Shown here: piece by piece, positions 43,941 through 53,116 of the stretch | Numbering within the stretch: position 1 is the first letter of the stretch | Layout: each line of letters opens with the position of its first letter | NCBI GenBank assembly: GCA_031375105.1 | Contig: JANMHJ010000040.1 | Coordinates: 37,798 to 101,797, forward strand | Direction: 5' to 3' | DNA length: 64,000 nt | Origin: JANMDU01 sp031375105 | Lineage (GTDB): Bacteria > Pseudomonadota > Gammaproteobacteria > Burkholderiales > Burkholderiaceae_C | Notes under the pieces: model-generated | Seen by the model: only the letters and a program-made list of their open reading frames with translations | What the model was told of the DNA's origin: nothing | Databases searched by the model: none | Position numbers and translations under genes: made by a program

Positions 43941-44909
43941 TCAGGTTTCCCTGACTGATGGATGCCAAAAAATCGCACGCCGCTCCAACTGAACTAGCAA
44001 GGCGTATGCCACCGAGCCCGTGATTGCCGCCACCACAATCGCGCCCCACACCAAAGCCATATTCATCTTGGCAGATTCTGTGGAAATACGAAACCCCAGC
44101 CCTTGTGTGGGTGAACCAAAAAACTCCGCCACGATAGCCCCGATCAGCGCCAGAGTGGCATTGATTTTGAGCGCACCAAAGATAAAAGGCAATGCCGCTG
44201 GCAAGCGCAGCGCTAGCAATGTGCGCGGATAACTGGCGGCATAGCCATGCATCAATTCACGCTCTAGCTTACCTGCCGCTTGCAACCCGGCAATGGTGGA
44301 AACCAGCATGGGAAAGAAGGTCATGAGCACCACCACCGCTGCTTTGGAAGGCCATTCAAAGCCAAACCACATCACCGCAATCGGCGCTACACCCACCAAG
44401 GGAATCGCGCTGGTCAGCGAAGCCACGGGCATCAAGCCGCGCTGCAAGAAAGGCATTTTGTCAATCGCCAGCGCCACCGCAAAACCCAAGGCGCAGCCCA
44501 GCGCCCAGCCCACCAACACGGCCTTGCCCACGGTTTGCACAAAGTCGCCCCACAAAGTGGCGCTGTGCTCCAGCATGGAGCGCACGATCAACCAAGGTGC
44601 TGGCAACAAAACGCGGGGCACTTCAAACGCTGTCACCAACAGTTGCCAAAAATACACCACCCAAATGCCAAACAAACCCGCTGTGAGCAAACCCACCGTG
44701 CGCGATGCGCCCGGCAGAGAAGCGGTGCGCTGAATGCTCCAGATGGCGGCACAAGCCAAGGCGAGAGTCGCTAACCAGAAAGCAAAAGGCAAGCCGCCTT
44801 CGCCGCTCTCGGGCGGCGTGGCGAATGGAAGCAGCAGCGCCGCGCTAGATGCGCAGGTGGCTATTAGTACAAGCGTCAGCATGGAGGTTGATTTTGGCGC
44901 TGTGCTCAT
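43941..44909 (-). CDS. ABC transporter permease of the pyrimidine-type importer (second)
   Basis: A 322-residue permease of the SsuC/ThiX type. It has an unusual N-terminal extension of about 90 residues with three extra hydrophobic stretches, then the normal core with the ATPase-contact loop GYAASYPRTLLALRLPAALP and IGAIVAEFFGSPTQGLGF. The start at 44909 overlaps the previous permease stop by four bases (ATGA). It pairs with the permease at 44906. Confidence 0.92.
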   Translation of the reverse strand: MSTAPKSTSMLTLVLIATCASSAALLLPFATPPESGEGGLPFAFWLATLALACAAIWSIQRTASLPGASRTVGLLTAGLFGIWVVYFWQLLVTAFEVPRVLLPAPWLIVRSMLEHSATLWGDFVQTVGKAVLVGWALGCALGFAVALAIDKMPFLQRGLMPVASLTSAIPLVGVAPIAVMWFGFEWPSKAAVVVLMTFFPMLVSTIAGLQAAGKLERELMHGYAASYPRTLLALRLPAALPFIFGALKINATLALIGAIVAEFFGSPTQGLGFRISTESAKMNMALVWGAIVVAAITGSVAYALLVQLERRAIFWHPSVRET

Positions 44910-45805
44910 ACACGCCCCCGGTTGCGCAAAAAGTAACGTTCTGACAAAGCCACTAGCGAGGTGAGTGCCAATCCCAGCAGCGCAGACATCACCAAGGCCG
45001 ACCAAATCTGCACCGTGTTGCCGTAGTACGAACCGGTGAGCAACCGCGCCCCCAAGCCCGCTTGCGCCCCCGTGGGTAATTCAGCCACCATCGCGCCCAC
45101 CAATCCCGCAGCCACGCCTACCCGCAAAGCAGGAAACAAAAATGGCAACGAAGCTGGCAAACGCAAAAACCACAGTGCTTGCCAAGGGCTGGCGGCATAG
45201 GTGTGCATCATCTCGGTTTCAATGCGCTGGGGCGAACGCAGGCCTTGCACCATCGCCACCGTCACAGGGAAAAAGCACAAATACATCGCAATCACCGCTT
45301 TCGGCGCAATGCCTGAAAAACCCATGCTGCCTAAGATCACCAGCACGATGGGCGCAATCGCCAACACTGGTACAGTTTGCGAGGCCACGATCCAAGGCAG
45401 CAAGGCACGATCTAGCGTGCGCGAATGCACAATGGCAATCGACAAGATCAAGCCCAGCGCCGTACCCATCACAAAGCCGAGCAGGGTTGATTGCCCAGTC
45501 ACGGCCACATGAAACAGCAAATTGCGTGGCGAATCGAGCGGCCAATCGGTCAGGCTTGACCACATGTCCAGCGCCACCTGATGCGGTGCAGGCATCAAAG
45601 GGCGCTCCATCGACATCGTGGCTTGCAGCAAGTCTTGCCAGCCCCAACCCTCTTGATCGTTCAACACGCGCTCAATCGCACCTGGGGAATTCAGCACCCA
45701 AGCCGCCACATACCAAACCAAGAACAGCACCGCCAAGACCACCGCCACAGGCAAGCCTTGATGCAGCAGCCGCGATGTGGAAGAAGGGGGCAAGGTTTTA
45801 CTCAT
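44906..45805 (-). CDS. ABC transporter permease of the pyrimidine-type importer (first)
   Basis: A 299-residue permease with a membrane helix near the N-terminus (LPVAVVLAVLFLVWYVAAWV), a periplasmic stretch, then the core with HTYAASPWQALWFLRLPASL and VGAMVAELPTGAQAGLGARL. The start at 45805 overlaps the ATPase stop by 8 bp; a longer frame to 45889 is antisense-like. It forms a heterodimer with the permease at 43941. Confidence 0.92.
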   Translation of the reverse strand: MSKTLPPSSTSRLLHQGLPVAVVLAVLFLVWYVAAWVLNSPGAIERVLNDQEGWGWQDLLQATMSMERPLMPAPHQVALDMWSSLTDWPLDSPRNLLFHVAVTGQSTLLGFVMGTALGLILSIAIVHSRTLDRALLPWIVASQTVPVLAIAPIVLVILGSMGFSGIAPKAVIAMYLCFFPVTVAMVQGLRSPQRIETEMMHTYAASPWQALWFLRLPASLPFLFPALRVGVAAGLVGAMVAELPTGAQAGLGARLLTGSYYGNTVQIWSALVMSALLGLALTSLVALSERYFLRNRGRV

Positions 45806-46628
45806 GGTGGCCATCTGCCAAAGCCTCGCGCACCTCATGCGCCAGCGCGATGAACTCTGGGCTATCGCGCAGCCCCAAATACCGCTCATTCGGTAAGGTG
45901 GAATCGATCACTTTCACAATGCGCCCTGGGCGCGGCGACATCACCACAATGCGGGTGGACAAATACACCGCCTCGGCAATCGAGTGCGTCACAAACACCA
46001 CCGTGCGCTTTTCGCGCTGCCAGAGCTGCTGAAGCTGCTCATTGAGCCGATCGCGGGTGATTTCATCGAGCGCTCCAAAGGGCTCGTCCATCATCAAGAG
46101 CTTGGGCTCAAACGAAAGCGCCCGCGCAATCGAGACGCGCTGCTGCATGCCGCCCGAGAGCTGCCAAGGGTATTTGTTTTCAAAACCTGTGAGGCTCACC
46201 CGCGCCAAATGCTCCATCGCAGTAGCGCGCGCCTTCTCGCGCGAATGCCCCTGAATCTGCAAAGGCAGCGTCACGTTAGCCAACACGGTGCGCCAAGGAA
46301 ACAAGGCGGGCGACTGAAACACATAGCCATAAGCGCGAGCCAGCCGCGCATCTTGCGGCGACACGCCGTTGACCAACACTTCGCCACTGCTGATTTGCTC
46401 TAAATCTGCAATCACGCGCATCAGGGTGGTTTTGCCGCAACCCGAAGGGCCAATCAGAGAGACGAATTCGCCTTGCGCAATATCCAAATCAATGTCGCTC
46501 AGCGCGTGAACGGGTTGATCGGCCGTTTGATAAATCACGCTGGCATGGCGCACCTGAACAGCACGGGCTTGCTCTTTGGTGGCGGGTGCTGCTTGATGTT
46601 GTGCAGGAGGAAGGTCAGATAGGGTCAT
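45798..46628 (-). CDS. ABC transporter ATP-binding protein of the pyrimidine-type importer
   Basis: A 276-residue ATPase. It has Walker A LIGPSGCGKTTLMRVIADLE, Q-loop YVFQSPALFPW, signature QLSGGMQQRVSIARAL, Walker B KLLMMDEPFGALDE, and switch FVTHSIAEAVYLS. It is the first gene of a four-gene operon (ATPase, two permeases, binding protein) that ends with the RutR-like regulator. A near-perfect RutR-type operator lies 73 bp upstream. Confidence 0.95.
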   Translation of the reverse strand: MTLSDLPPAQHQAAPATKEQARAVQVRHASVIYQTADQPVHALSDIDLDIAQGEFVSLIGPSGCGKTTLMRVIADLEQISSGEVLVNGVSPQDARLARAYGYVFQSPALFPWRTVLANVTLPLQIQGHSREKARATAMEHLARVSLTGFENKYPWQLSGGMQQRVSIARALSFEPKLLMMDEPFGALDEITRDRLNEQLQQLWQREKRTVVFVTHSIAEAVYLSTRIVVMSPRPGRIVKVIDSTLPNERYLGLRDSPEFIALAHEVREALADGHHE

Positions 46629-46700
46629 TGGCGAAAATGGTGGAAATCAAAGGCAAACCGCCATCAAGGCAGCTTGCAAGCGCAGCTCGTGATCGAAAAG

Positions 46701-46716
46701 TTAACCATTTGGTCAA
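46701..46716. promoter_or_regulatory. RutR-type operator upstream of the ABC operon
   Basis: TTAACCATTTGGTCAA matches TTGACCA-N2-TGGTCAA at 13 of 14 defined positions and is part of a longer palindrome GTTAACCATTTGGTCAAC. It lies in the gap between the ABC operon and aceE. Confidence 0.8.
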
Positions 46717-46852
46717 CTATTTCAAAAGAATGTAAGCGATTTTCGTGCCAGACAGCACAGCAAAAACCCCCATTCAAAAGGATGAGTCAGTGCAGCGGCG
46801 GGGCGATTGGCTGCACAGCTGACGCTGCGAAGTGGCCATCAGCGCGTTTGTT

Positions 46853-49480
46853 TTAGGCTGCCGCTGCCACAATGCTAGCAGCGTCCACATGGAAGAATTT
46901 TCGTAAGGCTGCTCGCGTATCGCTGCGGCCAAAGCCATCGGTGCCGAGGGTTTTGTAGCTGCGGCCTGCGGGAATACAAAAGCGCACCTGCTCCGGAACA
47001 GAGCGCACATAGTCGGTGGCGGCGATGATGGGGCCTTCAGTCTGCGACAAGATGTGTGCGAGCCAAGGCGTTTGCTGGCTTACTTCGCAGGCTTGCGCAT
47101 CGCGTGCGAGCTCGCTCCAACTGGTGACGCTGATGACGTGAACGCAACAGCCGCCGCGCTGCAATTGCTGGGCTGCTTGGATCACTTCGGTGAGAATCGC
47201 ACCAGAGCCGAGTAGGGTGATATTTTTTATCTCATTTTTAAGGCTTGTAGGCGCTTGGCCGACATCATCATTGCGTAACTTGCTATCAAATAAATAGCAT
47301 CCACGAATCACACCTTCATGCGCTGCTTCAGGCAAATCAGGCTGCGCATAGTTTTCGTTCATCAAGGTGACGTAGTAGAAAACGTCTTGTTGCTCGATCA
47401 GCATCTCGCGTGCGCCGTGATCGATGATGACGGCCATCTCGCCTGCGAAAGCAGGATCGTAGGCTTTGCAGTTGGGGATGGTGGCGGCCACCAAATGGCT
47501 GGAGCCATCTTGGTGCTGCAAGCCTTCGCCGCCCAAAGTGGTGCGCCCCGAGGTTGCGCCGAGCAGGAAGCCGCGAGCGCGTTGGTCTGCCGCAGCCCAG
47601 ATGGCATCGCCCACCCGCTGGAAGCCAAACATGCTGTAGTAAATGTAGAAAGGCAGCATGGACAAGCCGTGCACACTGTAGCTGGTGGCCGCAGCCGTCC
47701 AGCTGGCAATCGCGCCAGCTTCGCTGATGCCTTCTTCCAAAATTTGACCGTTGAGTGCTTCGCGATACGAGAGCACCGAGCCGATGTCTTCAGGGGCGTA
47801 TTTCTGGCCAACGCTGCTGTAAATGCCGACTTGCTTGAACAAATTGGCCATACCAAAAGTGCGCGCTTCGTCTGCCACGATGGGCACGACACGCGGCCCG
47901 AGCTCGGCATCTTTGAGCAAATTGCCCAGCAGGCGCACGAAGGCCATGGTGGTGCTCATTTCTTTGCCGTTGGTTTGCAGCGCAAATTGCGCATAGCTGG
48001 GCAGCGCGGGCATGGGTAAGGCCTGCGCATGGGTTTGCCTTTTGGGCAGATACCCGCCGAGTTGTGCGCGCTTCTGATGCAGGTAATGCATCTCGGCGCT
48101 GTCTGCTGCGGGTTTGTAGTACTCAAGATTTTTTGCTTGCTCGTCTGTGAGTGGCAGATTGAAGCGATTGCGGTAGTCGATCAAATCGGTGTCGTCGAGT
48201 TTCTTTTGGCTGTGGGTCGTCATCTTGCCTTGGCCGGCTGTGCCCATACCGTAGCCTTTTTTGGTGTGCGCGAGGATGACAGTGGGCTGGCCGCTGTGGG
48301 CAGCGGCAGCAGCGTAGGCGGCGTGGATTTTCACGATGTCGTGGCCGCCGCGCTTTAAGCGGTCTATTTGCTCATCGGTCATGCCTTGGGCGAGGGCGGC
48401 AAGCTCTGGGTTTTGACCAAAGAAATGTTCGCGGTTGTAGCGGCCATCTTTGGCAGCGAAGGTTTGCATTTGGCCATCCACCGTGTGGCTGAAGGCTCGC
48501 GTGAGTGCGCCTGCATGATCGCGGGCGAAGAGGCCATCCCAATCGCTGCCCCAGATGAGCTTGATCACATGCCAACCTGCGCCTGTGAAGAGTTGCTCCA
48601 GCTCGTCAATGATGCGACCGTTGCCGCGCACCGGGCCGTCCAACCGCTGCAAATTGCAGTTGACTACCCACACGAGATTGTCTAAGCCTTCGCGCGCAGC
48701 AAGTGTGAGTGCACTCATGGACTCAGGCTCATCCATCTCACCATCGCCAAACACGCCCCATACTTTTCTTGCGCTGCAATTGAGCAATTGGCGATGCGTG
48801 AGGTAGCGCATGAAGCGGGCATGGTAAATGCTACTGATCGGGCCGATGCCCATGGAGCCCGTAGGGAACTGCCAAAAATCGGGCATGAGCCAAGGATGCG
48901 GATAGCTGGATAAGCCGCGTGCACCATGTTGCGGCGCTTCGATTTCGCGGCGATAAAAGTTCAGATCGTTCTCCGTCAAACGGCCTTCGAGAAAAGCGCG
49001 TGCATACACGCCGGGTGCGCTATGCGGTTGGAAAAACACCAAATCGCCGCCATGGTGCGCATCTCGCGCATGGAAAAAATGGTTGAAGCCCACTTCAAAC
49101 AAATCTGCCGCACTGGCATAGCTGGCGATATGGCCGCCGAGTTCGCCATAGGCTTTGTTGGCCCGCGCCACCATCGCCAGCGCGTTCCAGCGCATGAGTG
49201 AGCCGAGCTTTTCTTCGATGGCCAAATCGCCTGGAAAAGCGCCCTGCTGGCTCACATGAATTGTGTTCACATAAGGCGTGGCCAGCTCAGGCTTCCATTG
49301 CACTTGCGCGGCATGCGCTGCGCGCACCAGCTCATCGAGCACGAAGCGCGCGCGCTGGGCGCCTTGCGTGGCCACCAGCGCTGCAAAGGCATCGCGCCAT
49401 TCAGCAGTTTCTTGAGGGTCGGCATCCAAGTTTGTTTCGGTGCTGGCGAGCAAATGATGGTGTGAGGTAGGTGCATTCAT
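46853..49480 (-). CDS. aceE: Pyruvate dehydrogenase E1 component, homodimeric (AceE)
   Basis: Thiamine-diphosphate enzyme oxidatively decarboxylating pyruvate; 875 residues. The ThDP motif is VFGDGEMDEPESMSALTLAA followed by NLVWVVNCNLQRLDGPV (GDG...NN variant NCN). Other family landmarks are ATPYVNTIHVSQQGAFPGDL, GGHIASYASAADLFEVGFNH, TKKGYGMGTAGQGKMTTHSQ (partly), YKTLGTDGFGRSDTRAALRK and FFHVDAASIVAAA at the very C-terminus. It ends about 15-20 residues earlier than E. coli AceE. Relative to the E. coli protein it carries roughly 13 extra residues near 727-750, exactly where a copy of the dispersed repeat lies. No aceF or lpd follows; it is divergent from an Lrp-type gene, so a second aceE copy elsewhere is possible. 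Confidence 0.93.
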   Translation of the reverse strand: MNAPTSHHHLLASTETNLDADPQETAEWRDAFAALVATQGAQRARFVLDELVRAAHAAQVQWKPELATPYVNTIHVSQQGAFPGDLAIEEKLGSLMRWNALAMVARANKAYGELGGHIASYASAADLFEVGFNHFFHARDAHHGGDLVFFQPHSAPGVYARAFLEGRLTENDLNFYRREIEAPQHGARGLSSYPHPWLMPDFWQFPTGSMGIGPISSIYHARFMRYLTHRQLLNCSARKVWGVFGDGEMDEPESMSALTLAAREGLDNLVWVVNCNLQRLDGPVRGNGRIIDELEQLFTGAGWHVIKLIWGSDWDGLFARDHAGALTRAFSHTVDGQMQTFAAKDGRYNREHFFGQNPELAALAQGMTDEQIDRLKRGGHDIVKIHAAYAAAAAHSGQPTVILAHTKKGYGMGTAGQGKMTTHSQKKLDDTDLIDYRNRFNLPLTDEQAKNLEYYKPAADSAEMHYLHQKRAQLGGYLPKRQTHAQALPMPALPSYAQFALQTNGKEMSTTMAFVRLLGNLLKDAELGPRVVPIVADEARTFGMANLFKQVGIYSSVGQKYAPEDIGSVLSYREALNGQILEEGISEAGAIASWTAAATSYSVHGLSMLPFYIYYSMFGFQRVGDAIWAAADQRARGFLLGATSGRTTLGGEGLQHQDGSSHLVAATIPNCKAYDPAFAGEMAVIIDHGAREMLIEQQDVFYYVTLMNENYAQPDLPEAAHEGVIRGCYLFDSKLRNDDVGQAPTSLKNEIKNITLLGSGAILTEVIQAAQQLQRGGCCVHVISVTSWSELARDAQACEVSQQTPWLAHILSQTEGPIIAATDYVRSVPEQVRFCIPAGRSYKTLGTDGFGRSDTRAALRKFFHVDAASIVAAAA
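47230..47302 (-). repeat. Dispersed 65-bp repeat, copy inside aceE
   Basis: On the minus strand: GATGCTATTTATTTGATAGC, AAGTTACGCA, GTCGGCCAAGCGCC, AAGCCTTAAAAATGAG. It is translated as LFDSKLRNDDVGQAPTSLKN, in a different frame from most other copies, giving an insertion relative to E. coli AceE. Confidence 0.72.
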
Positions 49481-49567
49481 ACAGCTGAATTGTGGATAAA
49501 TCACTGAAAAATGTGCTGCCGAATTCAGCTTCTTGATGGGATAAATTGAGCATAAAATGCCGTTTAT

Positions 49568-50032
49568 ATGCATTTAGACAGCATTGATTTCAAGATTTTG
49601 AGTGAATTGCAGCGTGAAGGTGACATTTCCAATGTGGAGCTGGCGCGTCGCGTGCATCTCTCGCCATCGCCCTGTCTCGCGCGTGTGAAGGCGCTTGAGG
49701 CTACAGGCGTGATCAGCCGATATGTGGCCTTGGTCAATGCATCAGCGATGGGTTTGGGTTTGAACGTGTTCATCAACATCAGCCTCAAAACCCAAAGCAA
49801 ACAAGCGCTGGCTGATTTTGAGCAGCGCATCGCTGAGCATGACGAGGTGATGGAATGCTATTTGATGACGGGCGACAGCGATTACCTCATCCGTGTGGCG
49901 GTTGCAGATATGGCGGCGCTGGAGCGCTTTATTTTGGATCAACTCACACCGATACCCGGCTTAGAAAAAATTCGCACCAGTTTCACACTCAAGCAAGTGC
50001 GCTATAAAACGGCATTGCCGCTGCCGCGCTGA
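49568..50032 (+). CDS. Lrp/AsnC-family transcriptional regulator
   Basis: A 154-residue regulator. The N-terminal helix-turn-helix is LDSIDFKILSELQREGDISN, VELARRVHLSPSPCLARVKA; the C-terminal RAM/ligand domain contains GDSDYLIRVAVADMAALERF and GLEKIRTSFTLKQVRYKTAL. It is transcribed away from aceE across an 87-bp gap, so it probably regulates aceE in response to an amino acid. It ends 19 bp before the alanyl-tRNA editing gene. Confidence 0.94.
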   Translation: MHLDSIDFKILSELQREGDISNVELARRVHLSPSPCLARVKALEATGVISRYVALVNASAMGLGLNVFINISLKTQSKQALADFEQRIAEHDEVMECYLMTGDSDYLIRVAVADMAALERFILDQLTPIPGLEKIRTSFTLKQVRYKTALPLPR

Positions 50033-50051
50033 TCTAACTCGAGAAGATGCT

Positions 50052-50816
50052 ATGACCCAAGATTTGTTTCGCCAAGATGCCTATTTGAGCGAATGCAGCG
50101 CCACTGTGCTGGCCGTCACTGAGCAGGGGGTGATTCTGGATCGCACCGTGTTTTATCCGCTTGGCGGCGGGCAGGCGGGAGATGCGGGCTGGCTGGTGTT
50201 GCCCGATGGCCACGAGCTGGTGGTGAGCGATACGCGCAAAGCCAAGGATGCTACGGGGTTGCCCACAACAGATATTTTGCATGTTTTGGCTCCTGAGCAT
50301 CTACAAATCCTACATAGTTTGCTATTAAATTCAGAGCAGACAGGCGCTGCGATACAACTCACCGCTCGCATCGACTGGCCGCGCCGCTATTCGCTGATGC
50401 GCTTTCACACCACTACACATCTGCTGTGTCATCTCGTGCCCCAGCTTGTCAACGGCTGCTCGATCACGGCTGATTACGCACGGCTGGATTTCAACATGAC
50501 CGAGCCGTTAGACAAAGAGCTGCTGAGCGCCGGCATCGCCCAGCTCGTGCAAGCCGCGCATCCCGTCACTTTGAGCAGCATCACTGATGAAGAGCTCGAT
50601 GCCAACCCCGCCCTCGTCAAAAGCATGAGCGTTAGCCCCCCGCGCGGTAGCGGCGTGATCCGCACGATTCGCGTGGGATCCAAGCAACTGATTGACCTGC
50701 AACCCTGCGGCGGCACACATGTGGCCAACACGTCTGAGATTGGCGATGTGCGCGTGATCAAAATTGAGAAAAAATCCGCCACGACGCGGCGAGTGGTGTT
50801 AGGATTTTGCCCATGA
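50052..50816 (+). CDS. Alanyl-tRNA editing protein AlaX
   Basis: Free-standing editing domain that hydrolyses mis-charged Ser- or Gly-tRNA(Ala); 254 residues. The zinc/catalytic motifs are RFHTTTHLLCHLVPQ near 118 and LQPCGGTHVANTSEIG near 215. The N-terminal VLDRT-type beta domain (VILDRTVFYPLGGGQAGDAG) is present, as in AlaX-M. Residues about 80-97 are encoded by an antisense copy of the dispersed repeat. Its stop overlaps the start of the next gene by four bases. Confidence 0.92.
   Translation: MTQDLFRQDAYLSECSATVLAVTEQGVILDRTVFYPLGGGQAGDAGWLVLPDGHELVVSDTRKAKDATGLPTTDILHVLAPEHLQILHSLLLNSEQTGAAIQLTARIDWPRRYSLMRFHTTTHLLCHLVPQLVNGCSITADYARLDFNMTEPLDKELLSAGIAQLVQAAHPVTLSSITDEELDANPALVKSMSVSPPRGSGVIRTIRVGSKQLIDLQPCGGTHVANTSEIGDVRVIKIEKKSATTRRVVLGFCP
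50288..50345 (-). repeat. Dispersed 65-bp repeat, degenerate antisense copy inside alaX
   Basis: On the minus strand: GAATTTAATAGCA, then GTAGGATTTGTAGATGCT, then CAGGAGCCAAAA. The head is perfect, the core matches at 11 of 18 positions. The gene reads it as LAPEHLQILHSLLLNSEQ. Confidence 0.5.
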
Positions 50817-51868
50817 ATCTACAAAGAAAACGCAGCATGCAACCAGATCGTAGGCTGTTGTGCTGGCTGGCTTTGCTGCTTTGCTTTAGTTGGGGTCAGG
50901 CCTCAGCGCAAAGTCCTCAGAGCTTGGTATGGTTGACAGCCGTTCGCTTGTCGGCAGGGATGGTGATGGATCCGATGATGCCTTTGGCCGGCTGCGAGGT
51001 GGCCGCACGTCAGGCGATTGCACAGCGACAAGAGGCGATGGGTGAGCGTCTCAGATCGGAAGCCGGACAATGGTCGCTGCATCCTTTGTCGATGCCCGCT
51101 TCTGCAACGCACTCTGCCGCATTGACAGCCTTGATGCAAGCACCGTTGTGGGTTGTGGATGAAAAAGGCAGCAGACCCGTACAACTGACGCAATTGGTGG
51201 GCGCGCTGGTGCTGTCGAATGGCCCATGCTTGCATCTGAGCAATTTTGAATTGCCGCAGATGCGGCGCTTCAATTTGGCTGACGATGCAGATTTGCTGAT
51301 CTCGACACGGCCCTTGTCCAGCAGCACGCGGCTGGTACGCGCTAGGCAGCCGACGCATCAAGCCTTTGCAAACAATGAATTCAACCCTCGCCTCGAGCGT
51401 CCTTTGGCAGCTTGGTTTTCCTCTCAAGCTGAATTGATGCAGGCGTTTGCCAAAGATCTGCCCAAGCCGAACGATGCTGCTGATCGAGAGATCTGCATTG
51501 CCTCGCATCAAGCCTTCAATGCCACGCTGGACGGCGCATTGAGACCATTGATCAGCCTTCGGGTTCAGTGGTGTGAATGTGCGCAACGTGAAGCGGGCGT
51601 TTGCCGCAGACTGAACGATCCGCGCGGCAAACTAGCGCAGTGGCTCGCCGTGGTCGAGCGGCGAACGGGCGCGATCTGGCACAGCACCGTGGGCGGTGCG
51701 GATGATCTGCAGTTTATGAGCGTGATAGCTTTGGCTACCGGGGGTGATCTGAAAGAAGACGTGATTTGGCTGCTCGAAGAGCGTGCGCAAGGCGTGCAAA
51801 GCTCAGTCTTGATGCGCGAAGACAGGCAGCTCAAGCGGCAAATGATTTCCAGCTACTCGGGCCTGTGA
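50813..51868 (+). CDS. Exported protein of unknown family (first of a tandem pair)
   Basis: A 351-residue protein with a signal peptide (CWLALLLCFSWGQASAQ). I do not recognise the family. It is clearly paralogous to the next gene: shared stretches are FAKDLPKP, FNATLDGALRPLISLRVQWC with a C-x-C pair, WLAVVERR, DDLQFM, a D..W motif, and the identical C-terminus ISSYSGL. Five or more cysteines suggest disulfides, fitting with DsbD and a redoxin encoded 2-5 kb away. ATG 50813 overlaps the alaX stop (ATGA). No catalytic motif is evident. Confidence 0.8.
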   Translation: MNLQRKRSMQPDRRLLCWLALLLCFSWGQASAQSPQSLVWLTAVRLSAGMVMDPMMPLAGCEVAARQAIAQRQEAMGERLRSEAGQWSLHPLSMPASATHSAALTALMQAPLWVVDEKGSRPVQLTQLVGALVLSNGPCLHLSNFELPQMRRFNLADDADLLISTRPLSSSTRLVRARQPTHQAFANNEFNPRLERPLAAWFSSQAELMQAFAKDLPKPNDAADREICIASHQAFNATLDGALRPLISLRVQWCECAQREAGVCRRLNDPRGKLAQWLAVVERRTGAIWHSTVGGADDLQFMSVIALATGGDLKEDVIWLLEERAQGVQSSVLMREDRQLKRQMISSYSGL

Positions 51869-51902
51869 GTCTGTGTTACTCCACTGATCTGATGGAGCAG
51901 CG

Positions 51903-53045
51903 ATGAGCAGCCGACCCGAACCGACAAAATTACATCTGCTGGTAATCATTTTTCTTCTGATTTCATACGTTATGGCGTGGCAAAGCGCTGTCGCGCAAGA
52001 CACTTCATCCGCACCGATCAACGCGCGTTCGACTGCTTATATAAAACCGGCTTTGGTAGCTCCCGAGTGGTTCGTTGCATATCGGACTGACGCGGGTTAT
52101 ATGCTTGATCCAATCGATGAAATGACAACTTGCCCTCAGGCTTTGGAGGCGGAGATATCTCAAAGGCATTTCACATCCAATGGTGCATTGCAAGATGGTT
52201 TGCGGCATTTCTGGGTGCATCCCGTCTCCATCCGGTTACCTGCACAGCAGCAAGCAGATTTAGCGAGGTTTCAAAAAAAGCCTTTGTGGCTCATTGAGGA
52301 AACGGGTGTTCGCCCAATTCGTTTGCCTAATTTGTTGGCCAGATCGTTCGAGACCTACGGGCCATGCATGCATCTGTCTAGTTTTCCAGTAACTGAACCC
52401 AAGCGCGTCAATACGGCTGATTTTTCTGAAGTGATAGTGTCTGTTAAAGCGCAACCTGCTGGAACGCGAATAATTCGCGCGATAAATCCTGCGCACAATG
52501 CATTTAATCAATTGCCAGAAACGAATAGCGGCACAACACCTGAGGAGCGAGCCATAGCGGCTTGGGTATTGAAGCAGCCGAGTGTGCTCAAAGCGTTTGA
52601 AAAAGACTTGCCTAAGCCAGAACCAAAAGAACGTCATCACCTGTGCGTGCCTTCATTTCAGCCCTTCAACGCCACGCTTGATGGCCAATTGCGCAGCATG
52701 CTCAGCTTGCGTTTGCAATGGTGCAATTGCGAGCAAGCCTCGTCCGATGTGCCGAATGCACCATGTGCGAAGTTTGAGTTTCCTTACAACAATAAAGTGC
52801 ATTGGCTGGCAATTGTGGAACGTCGCGGCCAGTCTGCGGGCATAGTTTGGGCAAGCAGCTTGCAATCTGGTGATGCTTTGCAGTTCATGCACTTGAAGGG
52901 CATAGTCACTCGGCCGAGTATTGGAGACGACATACTTTGGATCGGCGACATTCATTACGAAGGTTACTCAACCAGCTTGATGCAACGAGTGCCCCGAGCT
53001 ACCAAGCTGCGCTCCATCAAGATTTCCAGCTACTCGGGACTGTGA
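51903..53045 (+). CDS. Exported protein of unknown family (second of a tandem pair)
   Basis: A 380-residue paralogue of the preceding protein, with an N-terminal hydrophobic segment (LLVIIFLLISYVMAWQSAVA) acting as signal or anchor. It shares FEKDLPKP, FNATLDGQLRSMLSLRLQWC, VHWLAIVERR, DALQFM and ISSYSGL. The two differ strongly elsewhere, and this gene is clearly A/T-richer than its partner, so the duplication is old or one copy came from outside. Function is unknown. Confidence 0.8.
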   Translation: MSSRPEPTKLHLLVIIFLLISYVMAWQSAVAQDTSSAPINARSTAYIKPALVAPEWFVAYRTDAGYMLDPIDEMTTCPQALEAEISQRHFTSNGALQDGLRHFWVHPVSIRLPAQQQADLARFQKKPLWLIEETGVRPIRLPNLLARSFETYGPCMHLSSFPVTEPKRVNTADFSEVIVSVKAQPAGTRIIRAINPAHNAFNQLPETNSGTTPEERAIAAWVLKQPSVLKAFEKDLPKPEPKERHHLCVPSFQPFNATLDGQLRSMLSLRLQWCNCEQASSDVPNAPCAKFEFPYNNKVHWLAIVERRGQSAGIVWASSLQSGDALQFMHLKGIVTRPSIGDDILWIGDIHYEGYSTSLMQRVPRATKLRSIKISSYSGL

Positions 53046-53116
53046 TGGAGTAGTTTGACCAGAAGCTAGACTTTGCCCTACAATTTGGGGATCAATTCTA
53101 GTTGAGGAGCCCCACC

